DNA of 64,000 bases from Candidatus Caldilinea saccharophila (GTDB lineage: Bacteria > Chloroflexota > Anaerolineae > Caldilineales > Caldilineaceae), in the NCBI GenBank assembly GCA_016710365.1, contig JADJVW010000023.1:1-64000 (forward strand), given 5' to 3'. The notes below the pieces were generated by a model. It was given only the letters and a program-made list of their open reading frames with translations, had not been told where the DNA came from and made no database searches. The position numbers and the translations under genes were made by a program. Numbering within the stretch: the stretch's first letter is position 1; the number at the start of each line of letters is the position of its first letter. This document shows positions 9,540-22,189 of this stretch, piece after piece.

Positions 9540-12495
9540 ATGCGCCCTATTTTTGCTGGCCCACGCCGTCATCTCGTGGCGTTGGGGCTATATACAATCC
9601 TCGCCCTGCTCCTGACCTGGCCGCTCATTTTGCACCTCACGACCCATGTGCCCGGCGTGCCGCAATGGGCGTTCGACGAATCCACCTTCGTCTGGAACAT
9701 CTGGCACTTCAAGCACGCGCTGATCGACAATCTCCAGTCGCCGCTGCACAGCGAGTTGATCTGGTTCCCACTTGGCATCGACCTGATTCTCTACACCTAT
9801 AACTTCTATCACGTGCTGGCGGCCATGCCCCTGGCGCTGGCGTTCAATCTGCCGCTGGCAAGCAACGTAATCTTGCTTGCCGGCACGGTGTTGAGCGGGT
9901 ACGGAACGTGGCTGTTGATGAACTCATTATTTTTGAGATTGGAGATTAGAGATTTGAGATTGGAAAATGGAGGGCGTTCTCCCCAATCTCCCAATCTCCC
10001 AATCTCCAATCTCCAATTTCCAATCTTCTGGGCCGCCTTCGCCGCCGGCGCGGTTTACGCCTTTGCCTCGAACCGCGCGGTCTACGCCGCGCTCGGCCAC
10101 TACGACATGGTGACGACGCAGTGGATCCCGTTCTACGCCCTGGCGCTGTTGCGGATGCTCGACCCACAGCTTGCCCCGGCCCGGCAGCGGCGCTGGGCGA
10201 TCCTGGGCGGTCTGTTCTTTGCGTTCACCGGCCTGGCCGAGATGATCAGCGCGCTCTTCCTGGCGCTGTTTACGGTGATCGTGCTGGTGGTGAAATGGCG
10301 AGATTGGAGATGGGAGATTAGGAGATTAGGAGATTGGAAATTGGGCAATTCAGCCGACGCGCGTCCTGAAGATGCTCGCGCCGAATCCCCAAATCCCACA
10401 ATCGCACCTCCCCCCAATCTCCAATCTCCAATCTCCAATCTTCTGATCTTGGGCATCGTCGCCTTTCTTGTCTGGTCGCCGGCATTGTTGCCGATTGTGC
10501 AGGCATTTTTCACCGCGGACTATGGCCTGCAGGGATGGGGCGACGCGCTGATGCTCAGCACCGACCTGCTGGGCTGGTTCACGGCGACCGTCTTTCACCC
10601 GCTCTTTGGCGGCGATGTCGTGCAGGAGATGCGGCTGGTGCAGCAGCGCGCCGCCAACCCCGATTTGTTGGGCTTCCGCGACATCAACACCGTCTTTTTA
10701 GGATGGATGACGCTGGCGCTGGCTGTGGTGGGCGGAATTGCCTACCGGCGCAAAGTCAGCATCTGGCTCTGGACGAGCCTCATGTTTGGCGTGTTGACGC
10801 TAGGCCCGCTGCTGCAGATCAACGGCCGCTATCGCTTCGACCTCGACGGGCTGGAGACGACCGTGCCGCTGCCCTTTGCGCTGCTGCATTTCCTCCCCGT
10901 AATCAAGGCCAATCGCGCGCCCAACCGCAACAGCGTGCTGCTGATGCTGGGGCTGGCCGTGTTGGCCGGCTATGGCGTCTACTGGCTGCTGGGCTGGCTG
11001 CGCGGCAAGCGCTGGGTGGGGCGCGCCACCTGGATGCAACCGGGCGTTGCCGTGGTGCTGACTGCCGCCATCCTCTTCGAGCACCTAGCGCTGCCTTTCC
11101 CGCTTTCCGACGCACGCATCCCCGCGGTCTACGCCCAGATCGCGGCCGAGCCGGGGAATTTCAGCATCATGCAACTGCCGCTGGGGTGGCGCAACAGCTT
11201 TGGCGTCTTTGGGCCAGAAAAGACGCTCCTCCAATATTACCAGTCCGCGCACGGCAAACCGATGCTGGGCGGCAACATCAGCCGCGCGCCTGAATTCAAA
11301 AAGGCGTACTTCCAGCGCATCCCCTATTTTCAGGCGCTGACCGAAATCGAGTTTGGCCGGCCGGTGGCGCCGGAAATCTTAGAGGCGGCCGCGGCGCAGG
11401 CCGCAGACCTGATGTATCTCTACGACACGCGCTACGTCCTGCTTTATCCGCCCATTCCTGGCCGGCCACCCTACACCGACACGTGGGAGGCAGCGTGGGA
11501 CTTCGTAAAGCACACGCTGCCGCTGGAAGCGGAGCCCTTCTGGGCGCAGGATGGCATCGAGGCATATCGCGTCCTCCAGCCCGGCGGCGGCGACCACTCC
11601 ACTCAATCTTGGCGTGGCAGGGACGTATCCCTACCGCGGCGAAGGGTGGGATGCCGCGGAGATCGACGCCCCTTACGCTGTCGAGTCGATCTGGGCCACG
11701 GCGCGGTCCAGCCGCATCTTCATCCCTCTGCGCCAGGTGGATCCAGCGGCGACCTACAACATCCAGGTGCGCGTCCATCCCTTTCTCTATCCGGGCGCGT
11801 CGTCGCAGCAGGTGAGGCTGGCGGTCAACGGCGCGCAGGCGTGGGATCAGGCGCAACCGTTGCGCGACGGCTGGCAGGAGATCACCTGGCAGGTTCCCGG
11901 CAGCGCCCTGGTCAATGGCCTGAACCGCCTCGACCTCCAATGGGAGTCCATCGCTATCCCGCGCGAAGTCATGCCCGGCGACCGCGCCATCGGCGCGACG
12001 GGCGTGCAGTTGCCGATCGACGCCGATCTCAAAGCGTTTGCAGACGGTGGCTTTATTGCGCTTTTCGATGAGACAGGCCAGCAGAGCGATGCATCGGCGG
12101 GACGGCGCGGGGTCAACCTCACCGTGCTCGACCCGCGCACCGGCGCGGTGCTGGACAAGGCCGGCTTTGACACGACGGCCTCCGCGGCGGAGGGCGAGCG
12201 GCTGGTCGATTTTGTGGCTGGCATTGAGGTGGGAGCGCCCGTGCTGGTAGCGAGCTACGGCGACGCCACTGCCTATCTGAGCGAAGACGCTCTGGCCGCC
12301 TTGAACTCGCTAGGTGCGGCGCTCACGATGGAGGAAGTACGCGGCCAGTTTTTTGCCATCGCCGGCGTCAAAGCCGCCGCGCCAGGCACGGCCGCGCAAG
12401 TCATCGACGCCAACGACGCCTTTGTGCGCATCAGCCTGAACCGCGACCGGCGACCGTTGGCCGCGGCGGTGGATTGGGTGCAGATTGGGCGGTGA
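9540..12495 (+). CDS. Polytopic membrane glycosyltransferase-like protein with C-terminal ILEI domain, one frameshift
   Basis: The first ~680 residues contain about ten hydrophobic helices beginning with LGLYTILALLLTWPLILHL; FDESTFVWNIWHFKHAL after helix 1 resembles the acidic loop of GT-C type lipid-sugar transferases. Two patterned repeats interrupt the membrane part in frame (9931-10027, 10298-10443). The frame shifts by +1 at about 11580-11590, inside a run of GGC units. The second frame contains a beta-sandwich (TYNIQVRVHPFLYPG) and ends in GFDTTASAAEGERLVDFVAGIEVGAPVLVASYGDATAYLSEDAL..LGAAL, which matches the interleukin-like EMT inducer (FAM3/ILEI) fold. Total length is about 980 residues. 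Function is inferred as envelope glycan transfer; unproven. Confidence 0.75.
9931..10027. repeat. In-frame AGATTGGAGATTAG / CCAATCTCCAATCTC inverted repeat
   Basis: The left half reads GAGATTGGAGATTAGAGA with TTGAGATTGG; the right half is CCCAATCTCCCAATCTCC with CAATTTCCAATCTTC, nearly the reverse complement, around a short centre (aaaatggagggcgttct). It inserts about 30 residues (RLEIRDLRLENGGRS..NLPISNLQFPIF) between two membrane helices without breaking the frame. Confidence 0.85.
10298..10443. repeat. Second in-frame AGATTGGAGATGGGAG / CCAATCTCCAATC inverted repeat
   Basis: The left arm is GATTGGAGATGGGAGATTAG plus GAGATTAGGAGATTGGAAATT; the right arm is CCCCCAATCTCCAATCTCC plus AATCTCCAATCTTC. 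The arms flank a ~65-bp centre. It adds a hydrophilic stretch (WRWEIRRLGDWKLGN ... PNLQSPISNLLI) in the same gene, again between membrane helices. Confidence 0.85.
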
Positions 12496-12522
12496 GAGCG
12501 AACGATGAGATCGCGCAGTGAA

Positions 12523-13296
12523 TCAGCGCGCCGCGCTGTTCCTGGCTCGTGCAGTGCCGACATCATGCGCTCCCACGGCAGGTAGGGTGCGCAAGCGGAG
12601 GATGGTGTACATAGCTTTGTAGATTTCGAGCTTGTTGATCTTGCTGGCGCCTTCGGTGCGGTTGACAAAGGTGATGGGAACTTCACCGGTGCGAAAGCCG
12701 GCGCGCTCGACGAGGAACGCCATCTCGATCAAAAAGCTGTACCCGCTGCTGAAGATGGCGTCGAGATCGATGGTTTCAAGCACCCGGCGCCGATAGCAGC
12801 GGAAGCCCGCCGTGCAGTCGCGGGCCGTCACGCTGAGCAGCGTGTGCGCCAGTGCATTGGCCGCATAGCTGATAAGCTTACGCAGTTGCGGCGAACCAAC
12901 GACCGCACCGCCACGCACGTAGCGGCTGCCGATCACCAGGTCGTAGCCACTTGCAGCCATATCGAGCAAGTCCGGCAGGCGCTCCGGACCGTGGCTGAAA
13001 TCGGCGTCCATCGTGCAGATGTACTCGTAGCCACGCTCGACGCCGGCGCGAAAGCCGGCGCGGTACGCGGTGCCAAGCCCCAGCTTGTCCGGTCGATGCA
13101 GCACGCTGACGTAGGGATCGCAGGCGGCGATAGCGTCGGCAATCGCACCGGTGCCGTCGGGCGAGGCGTCGTCGACAATCAGGATGTGAATATCGCCGGG
13201 CAGCGCGCGCAGACGTCCCACCAACCGCGCCAGATTTTCGCTTTCGTTGTAAGTGGGCACGATCATCAGCGCCCGCCCGCACCAGGGTAAATCCAT
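12523..13296 (-). CDS. Polyprenol-phosphate mannosyltransferase (DPM1-like, GT2)
   Basis: GT2 enzyme moving mannose (or another sugar) from a nucleotide donor to a polyprenyl phosphate. Motifs: IVPTYNESENLARLV, ILIVDDASPDGTG, the metal-binding YICTMDADFSHGPERLP, GSRYVRGG, and SGYSFLIEMAF. At about 257 residues it has no C-terminal membrane helices, like the short soluble-type Dpm1 homologues. I place the start at ATG 13296 with CAGG upstream; a TTG at 13317 is open but leaves only 9 bp to the divergent gene at 13327. Its lipid-linked sugar would serve GT-C proteins such as the two large membrane proteins beside it. Confidence 0.9.
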   Translation of the reverse strand: MDLPWCGRALMIVPTYNESENLARLVGRLRALPGDIHILIVDDASPDGTGAIADAIAACDPYVSVLHRPDKLGLGTAYRAGFRAGVERGYEYICTMDADFSHGPERLPDLLDMAASGYDLVIGSRYVRGGAVVGSPQLRKLISYAANALAHTLLSVTARDCTAGFRCYRRRVLETIDLDAIFSSGYSFLIEMAFLVERAGFRTGEVPITFVNRTEGASKINKLEIYKAMYTILRLRTLPAVGAHDVGTARARNSAAR

Positions 13297-13326
13297 AACC
13301 TGAACATTATCAGTCAATCAGTAAGC

Positions 13327-15281
13327 ATGGTCAAATCTGCCGCCGTTACTCGCCTTGACAGACAAATTGCACTCGTGTTGGCCGCCGTGGTCATCGGACT
13401 GCTCGTGCGTGCGACGCCGCTCGATCTGCTGCCAGGCGATGCGGGCGAATTTCAATTTGCCGCGTGGGCCTTTGGGCTGGCGCACGCCACCGGCTATCCG
13501 CTCTATCTGCTGGCGGGCGGGGCCTGGCAACATCTCTGGGCGCTGGTGGGCGTCGCGCCGGCTTTGTCGCTGAACATCCTCAGCGCGGTCTTCGCCGGGG
13601 CTGCCGCGCCGCTCTTCTATCTGCGCTGCCGCTGGATGCCGGCCCCGGGTCGCCCCGCGTCTGGCGGCTATGCTGGCAACTGCCTTTTTCGTCGCCAACC
13701 CCACGCTGCGCAGCCAGGCGCTGCAAGCCGAGGTCTACACCCTCCACGCTGTGCTGCTGATCGCCATCCTCTGGGCCGCGCAGGACGTGACCACAGCGGA
13801 GGGTGCACCCCTCACGCGGCGCGCCTTATGCGCGCCGCTTCGCTACGCTGGCGTTTCTGTTCAGCCTGGGATTGACGCACCACGCCACCACGCTGCTGCT
13901 CGCGCCTGCGCTGCTCGTCTACTTCACCGTCTGGCAGCGCGCTTGGTGGCGCAACGGCCGCGCCTGGCTGTGGGCAATTCCTGCTGGATTGCTGCCGCTC
14001 TTGCTCTACCTCTATGTGCCGCTGCGCAGCGGGCCGGACGCTTCCCCCTGGTATCATCAGCGGCTGGGCAACGAGACGCTCACTTTGTACGACAACACCT
14101 GGCCGGCGTTTCTCAACTTCATCACCGGACGCTCGATCTCGGTCGGGTTCAACAATCTGGAAGCCGCGCTGGCCGGCGTCCCGACTGCGCTGGTGCTCTG
14201 GCTGCGTCACTTCGAGTGGGCCGGGCTGCTGTTGATGGTCGTCGGTATTTACGTGCTGATCCGGGTGCGGAACTGGCCGGTGCTGGCGTTGACCCTCACC
14301 TACTTTGCGACCCAGCAGATCTTCAACCTCTTTTACGCGATCGGCGACATCTTTGTCTACTACATCCCACTTTACCTCGTCGCCTGCATCTGGATTGCCT
14401 TTGCCGGCGCGGGCATCGGCAGCGGCTTTCAATTCACCGAGCCACTTGCGCCAGCGAACGCGACGTCCCCACCGCTCGCGCAGCAAAATCGTGCGCGCTG
14501 GGGGACGCCGCTGCTGGCGCTGCTCTTCGTTCTGCCGCTGCAACTTTGGATCGCCTATACACCGCTGTTCGAGCAACTGAAGCTGGAGAGCGCGGCTACG
14601 CGTCAGCAATGGGAAGCGATCCTGGCCGCCAGCCCGCCCGACGGCGCCATCCTTATCAGCAACGACCGCAACGAGATCGCGCCGCTTTTCTACCTGCAAG
14701 CTGTCGAGGGACGCGGTGTGGGCTTGACGGGACTCTTCCCGCTGATCGCGCCGCAGCCGCGCTTTGCCGATGTCGGCGCCACCATCCAGACCGCGCTCGA
14801 CGCCGGCAATGCACCGCCGGTTTTCCTGATCAAGCCCATGCCGGGGTTGGAAAGTCGCTTTTCCCTGGATGAGCGCAAGCCCCCGCTTGTCGCGGTGATG
14901 GGCGAGGCTGCTACGTCACCTTCCGTGGCAGTTGATGCAGCGTACGGGCCGTTGACGTTGCTTGGCTATACCTGGACGCCGACGGATGCTGGCGTCGAAG
15001 TGGCGTTGACCTGGCAAGTGAACGCGCCGCCGCCCGAAAATTACACGACCACGGTTCAGATCTTTGACGGCGCCGACGCAAAGCTTGGGCAGGAAGACCG
15101 TCCCGCGGGCGGTGTGTACTATCCGACCTCGCTTTGGAAGGCGGGTGAGACGCTTGTCGATCGGCGCACGGTTACGCTGCCGCCGGATGCGACGCCGGTG
15201 TGGATGCTGGTCGGCATGTACGCCGGGCCGGAGGCAAAGATGCTGGCGGAACCGTTGAAGATTCCGCTGAATCGGGATTAG
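13327..15281 (+). CDS. DUF2723/TMEM260-like membrane glycosyltransferase, two frame breaks
   Basis: The N-terminus has the DUF2723 signature DAGEFQFAAWAFGLAHATGYPLYLL after the first helix. The protein continues in a second frame (MLATAFFVANPTLRSQALQAEVYTLHAVLL) from about 13640-13665, and in a third frame (FATLAFLFSLGLTHHATTLLL) from about 13800-13835, each a +1 step. The third frame carries seven or eight further helices and a C-terminal soluble domain (LTWQVNAPPPENYTTTVQIFDGADAKLGQEDRPAGG) down to TAG 15279-15281. All three pieces align in order with one ~650-residue family protein, so the breaks are likely sequence errors. Family members are believed to transfer sugar from polyprenol phosphate. 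Confidence 0.78.
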
Positions 15282-15310
15282 GCGGTAGGATGCAGGAGCG
15301 CGCAAAATAA

Positions 15311-15384
15311 GACGCGGATTGTGCGGATTTGGCGGATCGGCGCGGATTGAAATCTGTGAAAATCCGCCAAATCCGTCACCTCCG
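15311..15384. repeat. CGCGGATT / AATCCGCC hairpin repeat
   Basis: Repeated GCGGATT units (GACGCGGATTGTGCGGATTT and GGCGCGGATTGAAATC) are followed by complementary AATCCGCCAAATCCG. It belongs to the same family as 8685-8745 and 28728-28788 and lies between a membrane-protein gene and the ABC exporter. Confidence 0.7.
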
Positions 15385-15395
15385 TGGTCAAGCGG

Positions 15396-15429
15396 AGAAA
15401 CCGAGTTTTTTTAGAAAAACTCGGTTTCT
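15396..15429. repeat. AGAAACCGAGTTTTT hairpin, copy 1
   Basis: AGAAACCGAGTTTTT (15396-15410), loop TTAG, then the exact complement AAAAACTCGGTTTCT (15415-15429), followed by GACTGCTGG. Copies 2 and 3 are at 21107-21139 and 23146-23177, each with a similar TGGCTACTGA-like tail. Confidence 0.85.
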
Positions 15430-15482
15430 GACTGCTGGCCCGTCGTAATACTAAACAGGTGCAATTTAGCGAGGATGCACAG

Positions 15483-17252
<1,770 letters not shown>

Positions 17253-17384
17253 CGATTCTCTGCGCGGTTGGGAAATGTACCGAAACAAAGACTCAGGCTA
17301 TCCGGTGGTATACTCAACCCATTGGTTGCCCGGCGGAAACGGGCAGATGCTCAAACCCCATTGCAAATAGACTGGACAAATTTC

Positions 17385-19196
<1,812 letters not shown>

Positions 19197-19243
19197 ACGC
19201 CAACTCAATTTTGGGAAAGGCAGAAAAGCAGAAAAACAACCTA

Positions 19244-19272
19244 TTGACAGCAGCGAACGTATATGCTAAGCT
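19244..19272 (+). promoter_or_regulatory. Promoter of the GntR-led sugar cluster
   Basis: TTGACA (19244-19249), 17-bp spacer, TAAGCT (19267-19272). The -35 box is perfect; the -10 box is moderate. It lies 32 bp before the regulator's ATG, with the operator directly downstream, so the regulator would block the transcript start. Confidence 0.5.
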
Positions 19273-19283
19273 ATCTCACGTCT

Positions 19284-19301
19284 GGTATAGACCTCTATAC
19301 C
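19284..19301. promoter_or_regulatory. Palindromic GntR-type operator
   Basis: GGTATAGA-CC-TCTATACC is a perfect inverted repeat with a 2-bp centre, ending two bases before the ATG at 19304. The TGGTATAGACC part resembles operators of HutC/NagR/DasR-type GntR regulators (TGGTCTAGACCA-like). Its place over the start of its own regulator gene suggests autoregulation. Confidence 0.7.
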
Positions 19302-19303
19302 GC

Positions 19304-20092
19304 ATGGATTCCAGCATGATCGACAAAAATAGTCCTGTTCCGCTCTATTATCAGATTGCCGAGCAACTGAAAGAGCAAATTGCTACCGGAGAATTGGCAA
19401 GCGGCTCGCGTCTGCCGTCGGAACGCGAGTTGAGCGAGCAGACCGGCGTCAGCCGTATGACGGTGCGCCAGGCGCTCAACTACTTGCAGCGCGATGGCTT
19501 GCTTGCGGTGCGTCAAGGCGTCGGCGCCTTTGTCGCCCAGGATAAACACACCTACGATGCGCTGCATCTGCTGGGGTTTTCGAGGAGATCGCTGGCGCGG
19601 CGACAGCGTAGAGTCAGTTGTGTTGGAACAAGTGGTCTGTCGCCGCCTACGCGTGTTGCACAGCAGTTGGCGGTGGATGAGCACTGCAAAACAGTAAAAA
19701 TTATGCGGGTGCGCAGGGTCAACCAGGAACCGATGCTGCTCGAAACCAGCTACATCCCATCGCCGCTTTGTCCAGGACTGGAGGCGGTCGATTTGGCCAC
19801 CAACTCGCTCTATGCGGTGCTTGAGAGCCATTACGGGTTACAGTTGCACCGTGCGCGCCAGACCATGGAATGCGTGGCCGCCACCGATTATGAGCAATCA
19901 CTGTTTGACCTCCGCTCTGGCGCGGCGGTGCTCCTACTCGAAGGTGTGACCTACGATGCGCACGAGGCGCCGGTTGAGTATTTCAAGGCGATCTACCGTG
20001 GAGATCGCTGTAAATTTCAACTGGAAAGCTGGCGCAACCGCGGCGCGACCGAAGTCAATGCAACACAGCGAATGAGCGTTGTTGTGCGCTGA
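19304..20092 (+). CDS. GntR family regulator (HTH plus UTRA effector domain)
   Basis: Two in-frame starts, ATG 19304 and 19316. The winged helix is PLYYQIAEQLKEQIATGELASGSRLPSERELSEQTGVSRMTVRQALNYL (shown here in part as its landmarks PLYYQIAEQL and SRMTVRQAL), then a linker and a UTRA ligand-binding domain with MLLETSYIPSPLCPGL and SGAAVLLLEGVTYD. Between about 19577 and 19646 the frame seems out of register: a neighbouring frame gives WRGDSVESVVLEQVV, the expected start of UTRA, so two compensating indels are likely. It should control the sugar cluster to 30010 in response to a phosphosugar or similar ligand (inference). Confidence 0.88.
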   Translation: MDSSMIDKNSPVPLYYQIAEQLKEQIATGELASGSRLPSERELSEQTGVSRMTVRQALNYLQRDGLLAVRQGVGAFVAQDKHTYDALHLLGFSRRSLARRQRRVSCVGTSGLSPPTRVAQQLAVDEHCKTVKIMRVRRVNQEPMLLETSYIPSPLCPGLEAVDLATNSLYAVLESHYGLQLHRARQTMECVAATDYEQSLFDLRSGAAVLLLEGVTYDAHEAPVEYFKAIYRGDRCKFQLESWRNRGATEVNATQRMSVVVR

Positions 20093-20151
20093 CGCCGGCG
20101 CCGCTCATTGTCCGATTCATTTTTCCACTATTTTAGTCGAGTGAGGATAGC

Positions 20152-21095
20152 TATGGCAGACCCTGTACGCTTGGGTGTGGTGGGTTGCGGCGCCGATGAC
20201 GTCGATCTGGTGTTGGTAACGACCTCAATGCGCGAGCATGGCATGGTCACGCGGGCGGCGCTGGAAGCGGGCAAGCACGTGCTCGTCGAGAAGCCGATGT
20301 CGCATACGCTGGAGGAGGCGGCGGCTACGCTCGAAGTTGCGCGCAGGAGCAAGGGCTTTCTCGTGCCGGCGCCGCATGTCATGCTCAGCCCGACCTATCA
20401 GAAGATGTGGCGCCATATCCACAACGGCGACATCGGCGCGCCCTATCTGGCGCGTGCCTTCTACAACTGGGCCCAGGCTAAGCTGGGGCAAGTGGTTCTA
20501 CGAGCAGGGTGGCGGCTCGATGTTCGACCTCGGCGTCTACAACATCGTGAGTCTGACCGGCTTTCTGGGGCCGGCCAAACGCGTCACTGGGCTGATCGGC
20601 ACGGCGATCAAGGAGCGCATCGTCGACAACGAGATGATGACGGTGCAGACCGACGACAACGTGCACCTGTGCATTGAGTTTGCCAACAACTGCTACGCCG
20701 TCGTCACCACCGGCTTCACCATTCAAAAGTACCGTACGCCCGGCATCGAAGTCTATGGCAGCGAAGGCACCATTCAGATGATGGGCGAGGACTGGGATCC
20801 CAACGGCTACGAGCTCTGGCAGAATGAGACCGGCGCCTGGAAGCTCTACCCGGAGAGCGACCCCAACTGGCCCTGGACGGACGGCATCAACCATCTGGTC
20901 GACTGCATCCACAACGGCCAGCGGCCGCTGCACAACCCCGAGCAGGCTTATCACGTGGTCGAGATCATCGAAAAGGCGCGCATTGCCGGCAAGACAGGCG
21001 TGGCGCAGACCATCGAAAGCACCTTTGCGATGCCGAATCTGCACCCGGCTGAAGCGGAAGTTGCCGCACACCTGCAGCACGACCGCACCAACTAG
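20152..21095 (+). pseudogene. Gfo/Idh/MocA oxidoreductase, internal deletion plus frameshift
   Basis: From ATG 20152 the protein reads MADPVRLGVVGCGADDVDLVLVTTSMREHGMVTRAALEAGK: it jumps from the first dinucleotide-binding strand straight to the DVDLVLVTT strand. About 50-60 residues of the Rossmann fold that intact relatives (27657, 28832) have between VGCG and DVDLV are missing, in frame. EKPMSHTLEEA follows. The frame then shifts +1 at about 20470-20495, continuing with WGKWFYEQGGGSMFDLGVYN and the full C-terminal domain to TAG 21093-21095. NAD(P) binding should be lost as written. It could be a decaying gene or a misassembled one. Confidence 0.8.
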
Positions 21096-21106
21096 CCCAG
21101 AGATGA

Positions 21107-21139
21107 AGACACCGAGTTTCTGGAAGAAACTCGGTGTCT
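21107..21139. repeat. AGACACCGAGTTTC hairpin, copy 2
   Basis: AGACACCGAGTTTC (21107-21120), loop TGGAA, GAAACTCGGTGTCT (21126-21139), then GGCTGCTGA. It is a variant of the 15396 and 23146 hairpins with a matched A-to-T pair change in both arms, so pairing is preserved. Confidence 0.85.
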
Positions 21140-21207
21140 GGCTGCTGACCCACCCAAGCTTATCTATACCGGCAGCGTTGGCTGCCATAGAGAGAGAATC
21201 ATTCAAG

Positions 21208-22059
21208 ATGGCGTACAAACCATCACCACGCCCGACCTTTGAGGAGCCGACGCTGCTGCGTTACGACGACGTGGCGCGCCACCTATGGGGCGACCCCGAT
21301 GCGGGTCAGGTGGCAGATTGGATCTATGTATCGAGTTCTAAAATCCATCAGATTGTGTGGGGACTGGCGCCGGGCGGCTCGTTCCGCCACTCGGCCGAGT
21401 TCCGCACGATCTTTGGAGCCGACCTGATCTATTACGTCCTGCAGGGGACAATGGTGATCGCTAACCCGGAGACCGGCGAAGTGCAGCGCGTGCAGCCGGG
21501 CGAGGCGGCTTTCTTTCGCAAGGACACCTGGCACCATGCCTTCAACTACAGCCGTGAGCCGCTGCGCGTGCTGGAGTTCTTTGCGCCGCCCCCTTCGCAG
21601 GGAACCTCCGGCGTCTACGCCCGCACCAGGCCGTTGCTCACCGAGAACAAGTATGGGCTGGATAACGCGCTCGGCCGCTGGCCGATGGCGCGCGATGAGA
21701 TCGAGCGCGCCTTTACCATTGCGCTCATGCGCGAGGCGGATCTGCTGTGGCGCTACGAGGGCTGTCACAACCAGGTGCTGATCGGGCTGCTCTGTGCGAC
21801 TGAGCACCTGACCGTTGGCAAGCTGCTCCTGCTCCCCGGCCAGAAGAGCGACCCGATCGTTCGTCCCGGCGACACCAGCCTCTACCTCTTGCAGGGCACG
21901 CTCAACATCTTCTGCCCGGACAAAAGTCAGGGTCCCAGTTGGTTTGAGCTGCGGCCGCAGGATGGTTTCTTTGCACCGGCGCAGATGCCGCACCAGTTTC
22001 ACAACATGACCGACCAGCCCGTCGAACTGCTCTTCGGCGTCGCACCAGAGTATGTGTAG
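21208..22059 (+). CDS. Double-cupin domain protein
   Basis: 283 residues from ATG 21208, preceded by an AGAGAGAA purine run. Two cupin barrels: the first with LIYYVLQGTMVIANPETGEVQRVQPGEAAFFRKDTWHHAFNY, the second with SLYLLQGTLNIF and FFAPAQMPHQFHNMTD. Histidines in WHHAF and PHQFH could bind metal. Such proteins are sugar isomerases, dioxygenases or non-catalytic binding proteins. In this cluster it lies between an oxidoreductase and a ROK kinase and probably acts on the imported sugar or sugar acid; the reaction is not determined by sequence. Confidence 0.82.
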   Translation: MAYKPSPRPTFEEPTLLRYDDVARHLWGDPDAGQVADWIYVSSSKIHQIVWGLAPGGSFRHSAEFRTIFGADLIYYVLQGTMVIANPETGEVQRVQPGEAAFFRKDTWHHAFNYSREPLRVLEFFAPPPSQGTSGVYARTRPLLTENKYGLDNALGRWPMARDEIERAFTIALMREADLLWRYEGCHNQVLIGLLCATEHLTVGKLLLLPGQKSDPIVRPGDTSLYLLQGTLNIFCPDKSQGPSWFELRPQDGFFAPAQMPHQFHNMTDQPVELLFGVAPEYV

Positions 22060-22074
22060 CACGGGGAGGGTCTT

Positions 22075-22142
22075 ACGTCCCCGGCACGGCTGCATGAAGA
22101 GGTATGGTGATAACGTTCGCTGCGGCAGCGTGCCGGGGACGT
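22075..22142. repeat. Long-loop inverted repeat ACGTCCCCGGCACG
   Basis: ACGTCCCCGGCACGGCTGC (22075-22093) pairs with GCAGCGTGCCGGGGACGT (22125-22142), one base bulged. A second short pair (ATAACGT/ACGTTAT) overlaps its right side. It fills the gap between the cupin gene and the ROK gene. Confidence 0.6.
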
Positions 22143-22189
22143 TATCTGCGGGAACTCTAGCAAGCAGGTGTAGTGGAAGGAGAAGCACG

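Noticed and set aside
13297..13326. Shared divergent promoter between the mannosyltransferase and DUF2723 genes
   Set aside because: The gap is too short (about 30 bp) for two full promoters and no clear -35/-10 pair is present.
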